Origin: Alistipes sp.
Lineage (GTDB): Bacteria; Bacteroidota; Bacteroidia; Bacteroidales; Rikenellaceae
DNA length: 64,000 nucleotides
Assembly: GCA_017474235.1 (NCBI GenBank)
Contig: JAFVIB010000001.1
Coordinates: 1-64,000, forward strand
Direction of reading: 5' to 3'
Positions 15,728-23,701 of this stretch are shown one piece after another. The notes beneath the pieces are model-generated. The model had not been told where the DNA came from, ran no database searches, and saw only the letters and a list, made by a program, of their open reading frames with translations. The first letter of the stretch is position 1. Each line of letters opens with the position of its first letter. The translations under genes were made by a program, and so were the position numbers.

Positions 15728-17748
15728 GAATTTTGTGCTACATACTTGCTCTGTTTGTCACAGCAATAGCCGTGGCAGAGGAGCGTACTGTGGCTATACG
15801 AGAGATAACCGTGATCGGTCATCGCCCGATGAAGGAGATGGGTATGCAGCAGACAAAGCTCGACTCGGTAGCTCTCAAGGAGAATGTGAGCCTCTCGATG
15901 GCGGATGTGCTTACATTCAACTCCTCGATTTTTGTCAAGAACTACGGCAGGGCGACCCTCTCGACCGTCGCCTTTCGCGGAACATCTCCATCACATACAC
16001 AGGTGTCGTGGAACGGTATGAAGATTAACAACCCGATGCTCGGAATGACCGACTTTTCGATGATTCCGTCATATTTTATTGATGATGCCTCACTATTGCA
16101 CGGCACTTCGTCTGTCAGTGAAACGGGTGGAGGTCTTGGTGGTGCGGTGAAGTTGATGACCCGTCCGGCAGAGAATAGAGGTTTCGGGTTGCAGTATATT
16201 CAAGGTATCGGCTCGTTTAAAACCTTCGATGAGTTTCTGCGTCTTACATACGGTGATGACCATTGGCAGGTATCGACCCGCGCGGTGTACTCTTCGTCGC
16301 CGAATGACTATAAATACCGCAACCACGACAAGAAGGAGAATATCTACGATGAGGATATGAACATCATCGGGCAGTACTATCCTGTTGAGCGCAACCGCAG
16401 TGGCTCGTTTAAGGATTTGCATATACTGCAAGAGGTATATTACAATACACTGAAGGGGGATAGGTTTGGTCTTAATGCGTGGTATATCAACTCAAACCGT
16501 GAATTGGCAATGCTTACGGTCGATCACGGTGACGACACGGATTTTGACAACCGACAGCGCGAAAATACCTTCCGAGGTGTGCTTTCGTGGGACCATCTAC
16601 GCTCAAATTGGAAGGTTGCAGCGCGTGCAGGTTATATCTATACTTGGATGGCGTATGACTATAAGCGTGACTTGGGCAATGGAACAATGGCGCACATGAC
16701 CCGCTCGCGTAGCAAGATAAATACTATCTATGGTCAGCTCGATGGAGAGTACTATATCGGCAAAAAGTGGCTCTTTACGGCAAATCTGTCGCTGCATCAG
16801 CACTTTGTGGAGAGCAGGGATAAAAATATAGTTCTTCAGCAGGGCGGAAATGGCATTGTAGGTTATCGTAAAGCGCGCCCTGAGCTGTCGGGTTCGGTGT
16901 CGGCAAAGTGGCGTCCGATAGATAGGTTTGGAGTGAGTGTTGTTCTGCGCGAGGAGATGTTTGGTAAGGAGTGGACCCCGATAATTCCGGCACTCTTTAT
17001 AGACGGCGTGCTGTCGAAGAGGGGAAATATTGTTGCAAAGGCTTCTGTGTCGCGCAACTTCCGCTTTCCGACACTCAACGACCTCTACTTCCTACCCGGA
17101 GGAAATCCCGACCTGAAAAAGGAGAGTGGTTGGACATACGATGCCGGAGTGTCGTTTGCTGTTGGTCAAGATGGTCTCTATTCGCTCAGTGGCTCGGCAA
17201 ATTGGTTTGAGTCGTTTGTGAAGGATTGGATTATTTGGCTGCCGACAACAAAGGGTTTCTTCTCGCCCGACAATATCAAGGATGTACACGCATACGGTGT
17301 CGAGCTGAAGGGTAATATGGTGGTGAATTTTGCAAAGGAGTGGCAGCTCGGGCTTGATGGTACATTCTCTTGGACCCCGTCAATAAATCGAGGCGAAAAG
17401 CGTACACCTGCCGACCAATCTGTCGGCAAGCAGCTCCCTTATGTGCCTGAATACTCTGCCGCAGTAACGGGTAGGCTGTCGTGGCGTCGCTGGAGCTTCC
17501 TCTATAAGTGGAACTACTACAGTGAGCGATTTACAATGTCGAGCAACGATATTTCGCTCTCGGGCAAGTTACCAAAATACTTTATGAGTAATATCTCACT
17601 CGAAAAAATCCTTGAGTTCCATTGGGCAGAGCTATCTCTCAAAGGGACAATCAACAACCTCTTCAACGAAGAGTATGTCTCTGTGTTATCACGCCCAATG
17701 CCCGGTATTAACTTCGAGATATTTATAGGTATCCGTCCAAAGTGGTAG
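15724..17748 (+). CDS. btuB: TonB-dependent vitamin B12 receptor
   Basis: A 674-aa outer-membrane transporter with a short signal peptide (to about AVAEE), a plug domain (about 35-150; ADVLTFNSSIFVKNYG, STVAFRGTSPSHTQVSWNGM, GGLGGAVKL) and a 22-strand beta-barrel ending in the typical final strand with EEYVSVLSRPMPG and aromatic-rich C terminus. It lacks the carboxypeptidase-like extension of SusC proteins. Riboswitch control and the btuG overlap support B12 as substrate. Energy would come from a TonB complex such as the one at 60031. BtuFCD is not in this window. Confidence 0.92.
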   Translation: MRILCYILALFVTAIAVAEERTVAIREITVIGHRPMKEMGMQQTKLDSVALKENVSLSMADVLTFNSSIFVKNYGRATLSTVAFRGTSPSHTQVSWNGMKINNPMLGMTDFSMIPSYFIDDASLLHGTSSVSETGGGLGGAVKLMTRPAENRGFGLQYIQGIGSFKTFDEFLRLTYGDDHWQVSTRAVYSSSPNDYKYRNHDKKENIYDEDMNIIGQYYPVERNRSGSFKDLHILQEVYYNTLKGDRFGLNAWYINSNRELAMLTVDHGDDTDFDNRQRENTFRGVLSWDHLRSNWKVAARAGYIYTWMAYDYKRDLGNGTMAHMTRSRSKINTIYGQLDGEYYIGKKWLFTANLSLHQHFVESRDKNIVLQQGGNGIVGYRKARPELSGSVSAKWRPIDRFGVSVVLREEMFGKEWTPIIPALFIDGVLSKRGNIVAKASVSRNFRFPTLNDLYFLPGGNPDLKKESGWTYDAGVSFAVGQDGLYSLSGSANWFESFVKDWIIWLPTTKGFFSPDNIKDVHAYGVELKGNMVVNFAKEWQLGLDGTFSWTPSINRGEKRTPADQSVGKQLPYVPEYSAAVTGRLSWRRWSFLYKWNYYSERFTMSSNDISLSGKLPKYFMSNISLEKILEFHWAELSLKGTINNLFNEEYVSVLSRPMPGINFEIFIGIRPKW

Positions 17749-17776
17749 AGTGATTTCCGCTAAAGGATTATCTCTG

Positions 17777-17807
17777 TTGTTTTTTTGCAAAAATTTTCAT
17801 ACATTTG
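17777..17807 (+). promoter_or_regulatory. promoter of CAP-domain gene
   Basis: TTG (17777-17779), a 20-nt spacer, and TACATTTG (17800-17807), with the ATG at 17829. The CAP gene is therefore probably not part of the riboswitch operon. Confidence 0.7.
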
Positions 17808-17828
17808 AGGGTTAATTCTTCTTAATAT

Positions 17829-19652
17829 ATGAAAAAGTTATTTATCGCCACCCTATTATCACTACTCTTTTCATTTACAGCTTCTGCTGCATATGTTACA
17901 AAAGTGACAATCACAACCGCAGAGCCTAAGGTGGGAGAAAAATTCTCGTTTAAGGCAAGCGTTCCTGAAACTGCAAGCACAGAGGTTTTTAAAGTGTTTT
18001 GGTCCGGAGAGTTTGACAATGACAAATTCGTTCAGGGAAATGATTATACCATTACCGTAAAGCTGAGAATCAAGGCGAGTTCATCCAATATCTTTGCAAC
18101 TTCATCGAAAATTAATGCCACCGTCAATGGCAATAAGGCACAAGTAACCGGCAGTAATGATGTCAATCGTGCCAAAGAATCTACCATTACCGTAAAGTAC
18201 ACATGGAAGACACTCGGTGGTGAAAACCCAAATAATCCCAAGACCAAGCTTAAGGCAAAACTTTCGGCACTTGCGTCAGCCTATAAAGCCAATAATGCCA
18301 CTAACGACAGAGATTTGCTTGCATATTTGAAAAAGAAGCTACCTAATGCCGAGATATGGTGTGCCGGTGGTGCTTACAGATATACACGACGACTGCCAAC
18401 CGACACTGAAGATGGTCATGTCTCAATGCCAATCGGTATTACATGTGACGGTGTGACCCTTAACCAATACTATTTCACTGTCGGACTGCCGGCTACTAAT
18501 AAATCTCCAGAGGCGATAAATCTGAAAGCAGATATGGAGCTTATGAAAGCAGCACTTCAAGACCTCTTGATTACATCCAAGACAACGGGTGATGATGTGC
18601 TGAAGGCTGTAAATGCTGCATCAGTTCATGGAACAAAGGCTGTGTGGGATAAAAATTACAGATATGTGGCTTCGACATCTAATATTCAGGGAAGTATTAT
18701 CGGCAATATGATTGTTGCCCTCGGTGACAAAAAAGATATTATCAATGTCCATAAAGTTCTGCCTATCAACGGCTCTTCTGCCGATGCGGCAATCGATGCC
18801 GATGTCAGCGCACTCTCAAAAGCACTGCGCACCTATGGCGCGGATAACAGCACTACCGAGGAGGAGCTGTTAAGTGCTGCAAATGCATCTATGAAAAATG
18901 GCACAAAACTTACACTCAAGAACTTCGCAAAGACCGATGCCACATACGACAAAGAGGGTAAGATTGTTATGGACTTTGAGTTGAGTCTAAAAAACAAGAC
19001 ACGCACCACTCATAATGTAATCAGAATGTCTAAGCTCAGGGCTAAACTACCTTTCGGTCTTTCTATAGTTCAAGATGAGTGGGAGATACTCCGTCTGACA
19101 AATATCGAGCGATATAAGGTTGGAGCAGTTCTATTGACGATGGTCGATCCTCTTCAGGATGCTGCCGATATTCGTGCTAAGGAGATTGTCACAGATTACA
19201 GATACGACCATTTGCGCCCCGACGGTTCAAAATTCAATACTGCCATAGACCCATCTTTTATCAAGAATAGAACAAGCGGAGAGAACGCCTTTCAGGGCAA
19301 GCTGACTCCTTCTCAGGCTATTGAAGGGTGGATGAAATCTCCAGGTCATAGGGCAAATATACTCAGTACCGCCTACAGTTACTTTGGTGCGGGTGTACAC
19401 TATGTGGGCGGTTATAAATACCTGATTCAGCTATTTGCTGCCGGAAGTGGAATACATCAGATTGAGTCAAGTACAGGCTCTTATAACTTCAAGTCGATAA
19501 CAGAGATGGAAAAGGCTTATCTAATCTGCCAGACCGGTGACGGGATTAAGTCATACATCCCACTTGAGGCTGATTATATGGTCAAAAACGGAAACCAATA
19601 TACAATCCACCTCAAGGGAAAATCAGTGACTGTGACCGTAGGGGGTAATTAA
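17829..19652 (+). CDS. secreted CAP (SCP/PR1-like) domain protein with three internal modules
   Basis: A 607-aa exported protein with a Sec signal peptide (about 1-20). Three related helical modules appear at about 143-178, 235-273 and 325-364, sharing patterns such as L..AL......T..D.LL.A.....G.K..W. Residues about 415-540 form a CAP domain: EILRLTNIERYK, a HLRPDGS segment, SGENAF, WMKSPGHRANIL and FGAGVHY, with the expected His and Glu residues. CAP proteins are secreted and of varied function (lipid binding, protease). Lower GC than its neighbours, probably accessory. A terminator follows. Confidence 0.8.
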   Translation: MKKLFIATLLSLLFSFTASAAYVTKVTITTAEPKVGEKFSFKASVPETASTEVFKVFWSGEFDNDKFVQGNDYTITVKLRIKASSSNIFATSSKINATVNGNKAQVTGSNDVNRAKESTITVKYTWKTLGGENPNNPKTKLKAKLSALASAYKANNATNDRDLLAYLKKKLPNAEIWCAGGAYRYTRRLPTDTEDGHVSMPIGITCDGVTLNQYYFTVGLPATNKSPEAINLKADMELMKAALQDLLITSKTTGDDVLKAVNAASVHGTKAVWDKNYRYVASTSNIQGSIIGNMIVALGDKKDIINVHKVLPINGSSADAAIDADVSALSKALRTYGADNSTTEEELLSAANASMKNGTKLTLKNFAKTDATYDKEGKIVMDFELSLKNKTRTTHNVIRMSKLRAKLPFGLSIVQDEWEILRLTNIERYKVGAVLLTMVDPLQDAADIRAKEIVTDYRYDHLRPDGSKFNTAIDPSFIKNRTSGENAFQGKLTPSQAIEGWMKSPGHRANILSTAYSYFGAGVHYVGGYKYLIQLFAAGSGIHQIESSTGSYNFKSITEMEKAYLICQTGDGIKSYIPLEADYMVKNGNQYTIHLKGKSVTVTVGGN

Positions 19653-19655
19653 ATA

Positions 19656-19692
19656 GTAAAGATGCAAAGAGTACCACTTTTTGCATCTTTAC
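19656..19692. terminator. bidirectional terminator
   Basis: GTAAAGATGCAAA (19656-19668) pairs with TTTGCATCTTTAC (19680-19692) between convergent genes. Confidence 0.85.
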
Positions 19693-19709
19693 CTAATTAT
19701 AGGAGAGCC

Positions 19710-20738
19710 TTATTTCAGTCTCTGACCCTCGATATCCTTTACGCAGCGTACCGAATACGCCTCGTGAGGGAATGCACTTGGGTCTACATTAACCTCATAA
19801 TCATTCAGATAGAGGTGCCATACAAGTCCTTCGCCGCCACCGTGACGAAGAGACCAATAGATTGCTTGGCGGTCTCGCGAATGGCTTTCACCATCTCTGG
19901 TACGCATACCTGTCGCCGGCAGGAAGATACGCTGGACATCTGTGCTATACTCCGCAGGACCGGAGAACCATCTGCCCTTTGGTCCGCCCTCCGGATATTC
20001 GACAAAGTCTGAATAATGTTCTGCCAAACTATAAAAATCAAACAGCTCGGGTACTCTCCATCCTTCAGGACATGGGTCGTATTTGGGATGTTTGGTTGCC
20101 TTTCCCTCCTCAACCAGCGGGCACCACAAGGACATATCGTTTCTTGTCCAATTGAACGATGCCATATTAGATCTTGCATAGAAACGGTTCGGATACTTCA
20201 GGGCTTCTGAAGGTGTTACAGGTGCGGGAACTATTTCTGCTGTAGTCTTGTCAGATTTTTTCTCGGTCGTTGCGTTTGTGTATGGTTCTCCGTAACCCTG
20301 ACCATGCTTTCTTCCCCATTGGTAAAGCTTGCCATAAGGATAGTCTGTTTCGTGGTAGCCACAGTTCACAGGAGCCCAAAGAATATCGCCTATAAGAATA
20401 CCGCCACCGTGATTTATGCCGTATTCGTCGATATAATCAAGTCCCTCCTGACGCTGTATGTTCTCTCCATTATCTTTGACAAGATGTTTCTGCTCTTTTG
20501 TAGCCACAGGCTGAGCTACAGGTGCTGCTGCAGTCATATCTTCTGATGTCTGAGGACTCTGATTGTTATTCTGCTCTTTGCCGGAGATCGCCTTTCTTAC
20601 CTCCTGCCTTACGGCGTCGGTAACCTTTTCAGTGACTCTCTTCTGAACTCTCTTTCCAAGTTGATTCAAGAGACTTTGGGACTCTGCCGAGCCTGCACAC
20701 ATAATGAGTACAAGGGTGATAATTAAGGTCTTTTTCAT
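19710..20738 (-). CDS. exported FISUMP-type (fibrobacter major paralogous domain) protein
   Basis: A 342-aa protein with a signal peptide (MKKTLIITL...GSAESQ). Residues about 25-110 are charged, Gln-rich and probably disordered or coiled; residues about 125-338 match the FISUMP pattern: GILIGDILWAPVNCG, YGKLYQWGRK, DPCPEGWRVPELFDFYSL, GRWFSGP, LPATGMRTRDG, YWSL, SVRCVKD. Such domains are frequent in secreted Bacteroidetes proteins; their function is unknown. The start is the Met of MKKTL, since the 33 codons upstream look non-coding. Confidence 0.8.
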   Translation of the reverse strand: MKKTLIITLVLIMCAGSAESQSLLNQLGKRVQKRVTEKVTDAVRQEVRKAISGKEQNNNQSPQTSEDMTAAAPVAQPVATKEQKHLVKDNGENIQRQEGLDYIDEYGINHGGGILIGDILWAPVNCGYHETDYPYGKLYQWGRKHGQGYGEPYTNATTEKKSDKTTAEIVPAPVTPSEALKYPNRFYARSNMASFNWTRNDMSLWCPLVEEGKATKHPKYDPCPEGWRVPELFDFYSLAEHYSDFVEYPEGGPKGRWFSGPAEYSTDVQRIFLPATGMRTRDGESHSRDRQAIYWSLRHGGGEGLVWHLYLNDYEVNVDPSAFPHEAYSVRCVKDIEGQRLK

Positions 20739-20872
20739 AGAAGAAAATGAATTAGTTATCAAATGTAAGAAAAATTTCAGAAAAAAGCAAAACCACCCTT
20801 TGGGACTCTCCTTTTTCGGCGGTGAATTGATTTTCATCGCCGAATTTGTCTATTTACACCATTATTATATTT

Positions 20873-20908
20873 AATCACCTTTTGCGGATAGACAAAAGGT
20901 GATTTTTC
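20873..20908 (+). terminator. orphan terminator-like hairpin
   Basis: AATCACCTTTTG (20873-20884) pairs with CAAAAGGTGATT (20893-20904), followed by a T-rich run on the plus strand. No plus-strand gene lies just upstream: the nearest neighbour begins on the minus strand at 20738. It may end a small untranslated RNA or block readthrough. Confidence 0.5.
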
Positions 20909-20939
20909 TATTTTATTCGAACAAGACCCCGAAAGAGTG

Positions 20940-20969
20940 TTGTCATTTGCGAAAATTTTACTAATTTTG
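20940..20969 (+). promoter_or_regulatory. promoter of structured leader before 21278 gene
   Basis: TTG (20940-20942), a 19-nt spacer, and TAATTTTG (20962-20969). It implies a transcript leader of about 300 nt. Confidence 0.6.
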
Positions 20970-20974
20970 TAATG

Positions 20975-21270
20975 TCGTGGGAGTTATGCCCTCGGCATTA
21001 CATATAGATGAAAGTGTTTTCGCTTTTATCCTTGACACGAAATCTGACAGTTTCAACGAAAAGAGGATACGACAACACTCATTTCTTGTATAGCTATGTG
21101 GCTATGCACTCTCTGTGCATCTACCCCATACTATTCAAGTGTGGGGTCTTGTATCGTTTATTCTTTTCAGGGTTTTGTCAGAGCCTCGTGTCAGATAAAC
21201 GGAAATCAGCTCCACACTTTCTGTTTGTGTAAAAATTACCGCTGAGGAGCTGATGCGGGAACCTAAACAA
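20975..21270 (+). ncRNA. candidate long structured 5' leader RNA
   Basis: Several stems can be read: GTATAGC/GCTAT near 21090, GCAC/GTGC near 21106-21120, ACCCCA/TGGGGT near 21122-21150, and a terminal ATCAGCTCC/GGAGCTGAT pair (about 21206-21253). A 74-codon open frame crosses it (21008-21232) but has no signal sequence or recognisable domain. Bacteroidales genomes contain several orphan RNA motifs of this type; I cannot name which one, if any. Confidence 0.4.
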
Positions 21271-21277
21271 ATCTAAT

Positions 21278-22960
21278 ATGAAGAGGTTATTATTAGTATG
21301 TGCTACTTTAAGCCTTACAGCAACCAGCTATGCACAATTGAACATAGTAGGTTCGGAACAGTTACATGAACAAGCCAAAAAAACGAATTTGCAAACTGTG
21401 GAAAAGCAAGATGCTAATAATTATTTTATAGCCACGGATAGTGTTGTATGGGAATACGCCAACCATCAATATAATGCACTTGAAAATATTGTAGGTATGA
21501 AATTATATGTGGCAGGCGAAAGATATTCTTATACTGTTGTAAATAGTTTTGGGGCACATGTAGAGTTTATCTATCCTTGCATTGACCACAACAAAAAAAC
21601 ATATACCATAAAGAAAATGCCTCAAGGATATTATGAGGTTACTCGCATTATACGCTTTAAAGAGCAGTTGTCAGAATTATTAGATCAAATTGGCTTTGCT
21701 TCGCCCGAAGTCTCGGAAGAGGACTTTTTGGGAGATAATACCTCGCGTAACGATACACAATCTACTAACTATGTATGTATTCCGAACGATAGTTTATATA
21801 TGGGTGTAGACGAAGTATTTAAACAGTGGTACACTGACTATACAAACAGACTTCACTCAATTGCTAAGTTTAAAGAAGAAGTATTGATAGATAATGCTAT
21901 AAAGAAAGAGCGTTACAAATATCCTATCTACGTATTGACCAATGATGCACATGAATCTTTTTTGATTCCAACTGTTGATCATGGCTACAGTCGCCGCCAA
22001 ATCGAAAAAGCCAACTATAGAATATCGCAACGATTCAGAGGGAAAAAGCTCATCAAAACGGATACGATTAAAGAAATTGTAAAATCTCGGGATGGGCATC
22101 TCGACATCTATCAGTTTGGAAATATTAAAAGTTTTGTTAACATCTCTCTTCCTTTCTATGAACAATTATGCAATGATATCAAAGGCAAAGATGTGTTGCT
22201 TGTATTCGGGAAGAATGGTTTTAATGATGCAGTGTCAGGTAAAATGCTTAAAAGTACTTTTGTATGGGATAAATACTTCACTGAGTATATCGCAAAATAC
22301 GAAGGCTATCAACAGCCCCATGAAAGGTCGTTGGACAAAATTGAGAAATTTTCATTTCCGGATCTTAATTGGGTGAAATGTATCGACATAATAGTTAGTG
22401 ACAAGAAATTATATGGTCTATTCGAATACAACAGCCAGCGATTCCACCTTGAAATTACTTCGCAAAAGCGAAGTAGAAATGCAAGCGATTTTGGGAAACT
22501 AAATATTTATGTTGGAGGTGAAACTGATGGTGTTTCCAGAGAAAGATATTACATGCCCTTTGGATACTATTTAAGTGATGAAGCAAAGATATTCCCGAGG
22601 CAAGAGATTGAAAACTTTAGACAAAACATTCTTGCCGTTAATGAAAGATTAAAAACGGAAATTATTAACAATGGTGAAGTATTCAGAATAGCAGACGAAG
22701 AGCAAAAGCGCAAGTATGAGCAAGAAATGCGTCTTCGCCGAGCAAGACTTATCGAGAAATATGGAGATGCCTTTGGCAATATGATTGCAGATCGGAAAGT
22801 GGCTATTGGCATGACCGAAGAGATGTGTAGGTTATCATGGGGTAGCCCGCACGATAAATATACCACCACAACTAAGTGGGGCGTGTCTTCTGTGTGGGTC
22901 TATAACTACAAGACTTATCTCTACTTCTACAATGGAGAGTTGAAACAAATCGACAACTAA
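21278..22960 (+). CDS. secreted protein of unknown function, AT-rich
   Basis: A 560-aa protein with a signal peptide (cleavage near SYAQL). No known enzymatic motif is seen. The middle is mixed alpha/beta. Residues about 460-510 are a charged Arg/Glu-rich helix (EEQKRKYEQEMRLRRARLIE), followed by a C-terminal segment (KVAIGMTEEMCRLSWGSP, then a beta-rich WGVSSVWVYNYKTYLYFYNG) that resembles the SmpA/OmlA-like GMT..EV...G.P pattern of small outer-membrane assembly lipoproteins. Clearly more AT-rich and Lys/Asn-rich than its neighbours, suggesting acquisition. It sits behind a long structured leader. Confidence 0.7.
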   Translation: MKRLLLVCATLSLTATSYAQLNIVGSEQLHEQAKKTNLQTVEKQDANNYFIATDSVVWEYANHQYNALENIVGMKLYVAGERYSYTVVNSFGAHVEFIYPCIDHNKKTYTIKKMPQGYYEVTRIIRFKEQLSELLDQIGFASPEVSEEDFLGDNTSRNDTQSTNYVCIPNDSLYMGVDEVFKQWYTDYTNRLHSIAKFKEEVLIDNAIKKERYKYPIYVLTNDAHESFLIPTVDHGYSRRQIEKANYRISQRFRGKKLIKTDTIKEIVKSRDGHLDIYQFGNIKSFVNISLPFYEQLCNDIKGKDVLLVFGKNGFNDAVSGKMLKSTFVWDKYFTEYIAKYEGYQQPHERSLDKIEKFSFPDLNWVKCIDIIVSDKKLYGLFEYNSQRFHLEITSQKRSRNASDFGKLNIYVGGETDGVSRERYYMPFGYYLSDEAKIFPRQEIENFRQNILAVNERLKTEIINNGEVFRIADEEQKRKYEQEMRLRRARLIEKYGDAFGNMIADRKVAIGMTEEMCRLSWGSPHDKYTTTTKWGVSSVWVYNYKTYLYFYNGELKQIDN

Positions 22961-22979
22961 TAGATGCAATGAAAAGATT

Positions 22980-23030
22980 CAGGCGTATGTAGGGCTTTGT
23001 GTAGCCGTTAGCATACGCCTGATTCTTTAT
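22980..23030 (+). terminator. terminator after 21278 gene
   Basis: CAGGCGTATG (22980-22989) pairs with CATACGCCTG (23012-23021), followed by ATTCTTTATT. Confidence 0.8.
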
Positions 23031-23161
23031 TCACAATGCATCTTTGGAAGATGCTTGATTTCAGCATTTTACTTTCAAAAGATTTATATACCTTTGCACT
23101 CGCAGTTAGTCGGCTTAATTACGACCTCTATGTAGTCTTCTATGTAGGATTTAGCGATTGC

Positions 23162-23554
23162 CGTGAAATCCTCCGTGAGTACCCGTGCGCTATGGGAGTA
23201 TCTTTGCTCCAAATTGCAGCATAAATGCCTTATTTTACCTTTTCCAAATTTCCCATCAAGCAAGCTTGAGTCAATTTGTAAAAAGTAAAACCACCCGTTT
23301 GGGTGGCAATTTGTCGCTTTATGTTCCGCAGAGCTGAATCCGGGACTTAGCGAAGGATTTCATCTATCGTGAAATCCTCCGTGAGTACCCGTGCGCTATG
23401 GGAGTATCTTTGCTCCAAATTGCAGCATAAATGCCTTATTTTACCTTTCCCAAATTTCCCATCAAGCAAGCTTGAGTCAATTTGTAAAAAGTAAAACCAC
23501 CCTTAGGGGTGGCAATTTGTCGCTTGGTGTTCCGCAGAGCTGAATCCGGGACTT
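23162..23554. repeat. 187-bp direct repeat including the tRNA-Thr 3' end
   Basis: Two near-identical 187-bp copies, 23162-23348 and 23368-23554, are separated by 19 bp. They differ mainly within a short hairpin loop (CACCCGTTTGGGTGG against CACCCTTAGGGGTGG). Both end in GCTGAATCCGGGACTT, the 3' part of tRNA-Thr; only the second continues into the full tRNA gene. This is either a tandem duplication or a scar left at a tRNA attachment site. Confidence 0.85.
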
Positions 23555-23609
23555 GAACCCGGGACCCCTTCATTACGAGTGAAGTGCTCTACCACTGAGC
23601 TAATTCAGC
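23539..23609 (-). tRNA. tRNA-Thr (anticodon CGU)
   Basis: A 71-nt cloverleaf on the minus strand: 7-bp acceptor stem GCTGAAT/ATTCAGC, D arm GCTC/GAGC, anticodon stem CTTCA/TGAAG with loop CTCGTAA (anticodon CGT, decoding ACG), and T arm CCGGG-TTCAAGT-CCCGG. No CCA is encoded in the gene. It lies between the 187-bp repeat and divergent cstA. Confidence 0.95.
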
Positions 23610-23671
23610 ATTGACTTGTGCAAATATCGTAAAAAAATCATATTATTGCACATATTATGACGAAAAATTTG

Positions 23672-23679
23672 TAACTTCG
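23672..23679 (+). promoter_or_regulatory. -7-like box for cstA
   Basis: TAACTTCG, a common variant of TAnnTTTG, 22 nt before the cstA ATG. A TTG at 23646-23648 is slightly far (23-nt spacer). Confidence 0.5.
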
Positions 23680-23701
23680 CACAACTAAAAACCTAAAAAC
23701 T

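Noticed and set aside
21008-21232. 74-codon frame before the 21278 gene
   Set aside because: Overlaps stem-rich leader RNA, has no recognisable protein features, and lies on the leader of the next gene. Kept as candidate RNA, not CDS.
23036-23224. 62-codon frame near tRNA-Thr
   Set aside because: Runs into the 187-bp direct repeat and ends there; no conserved features.
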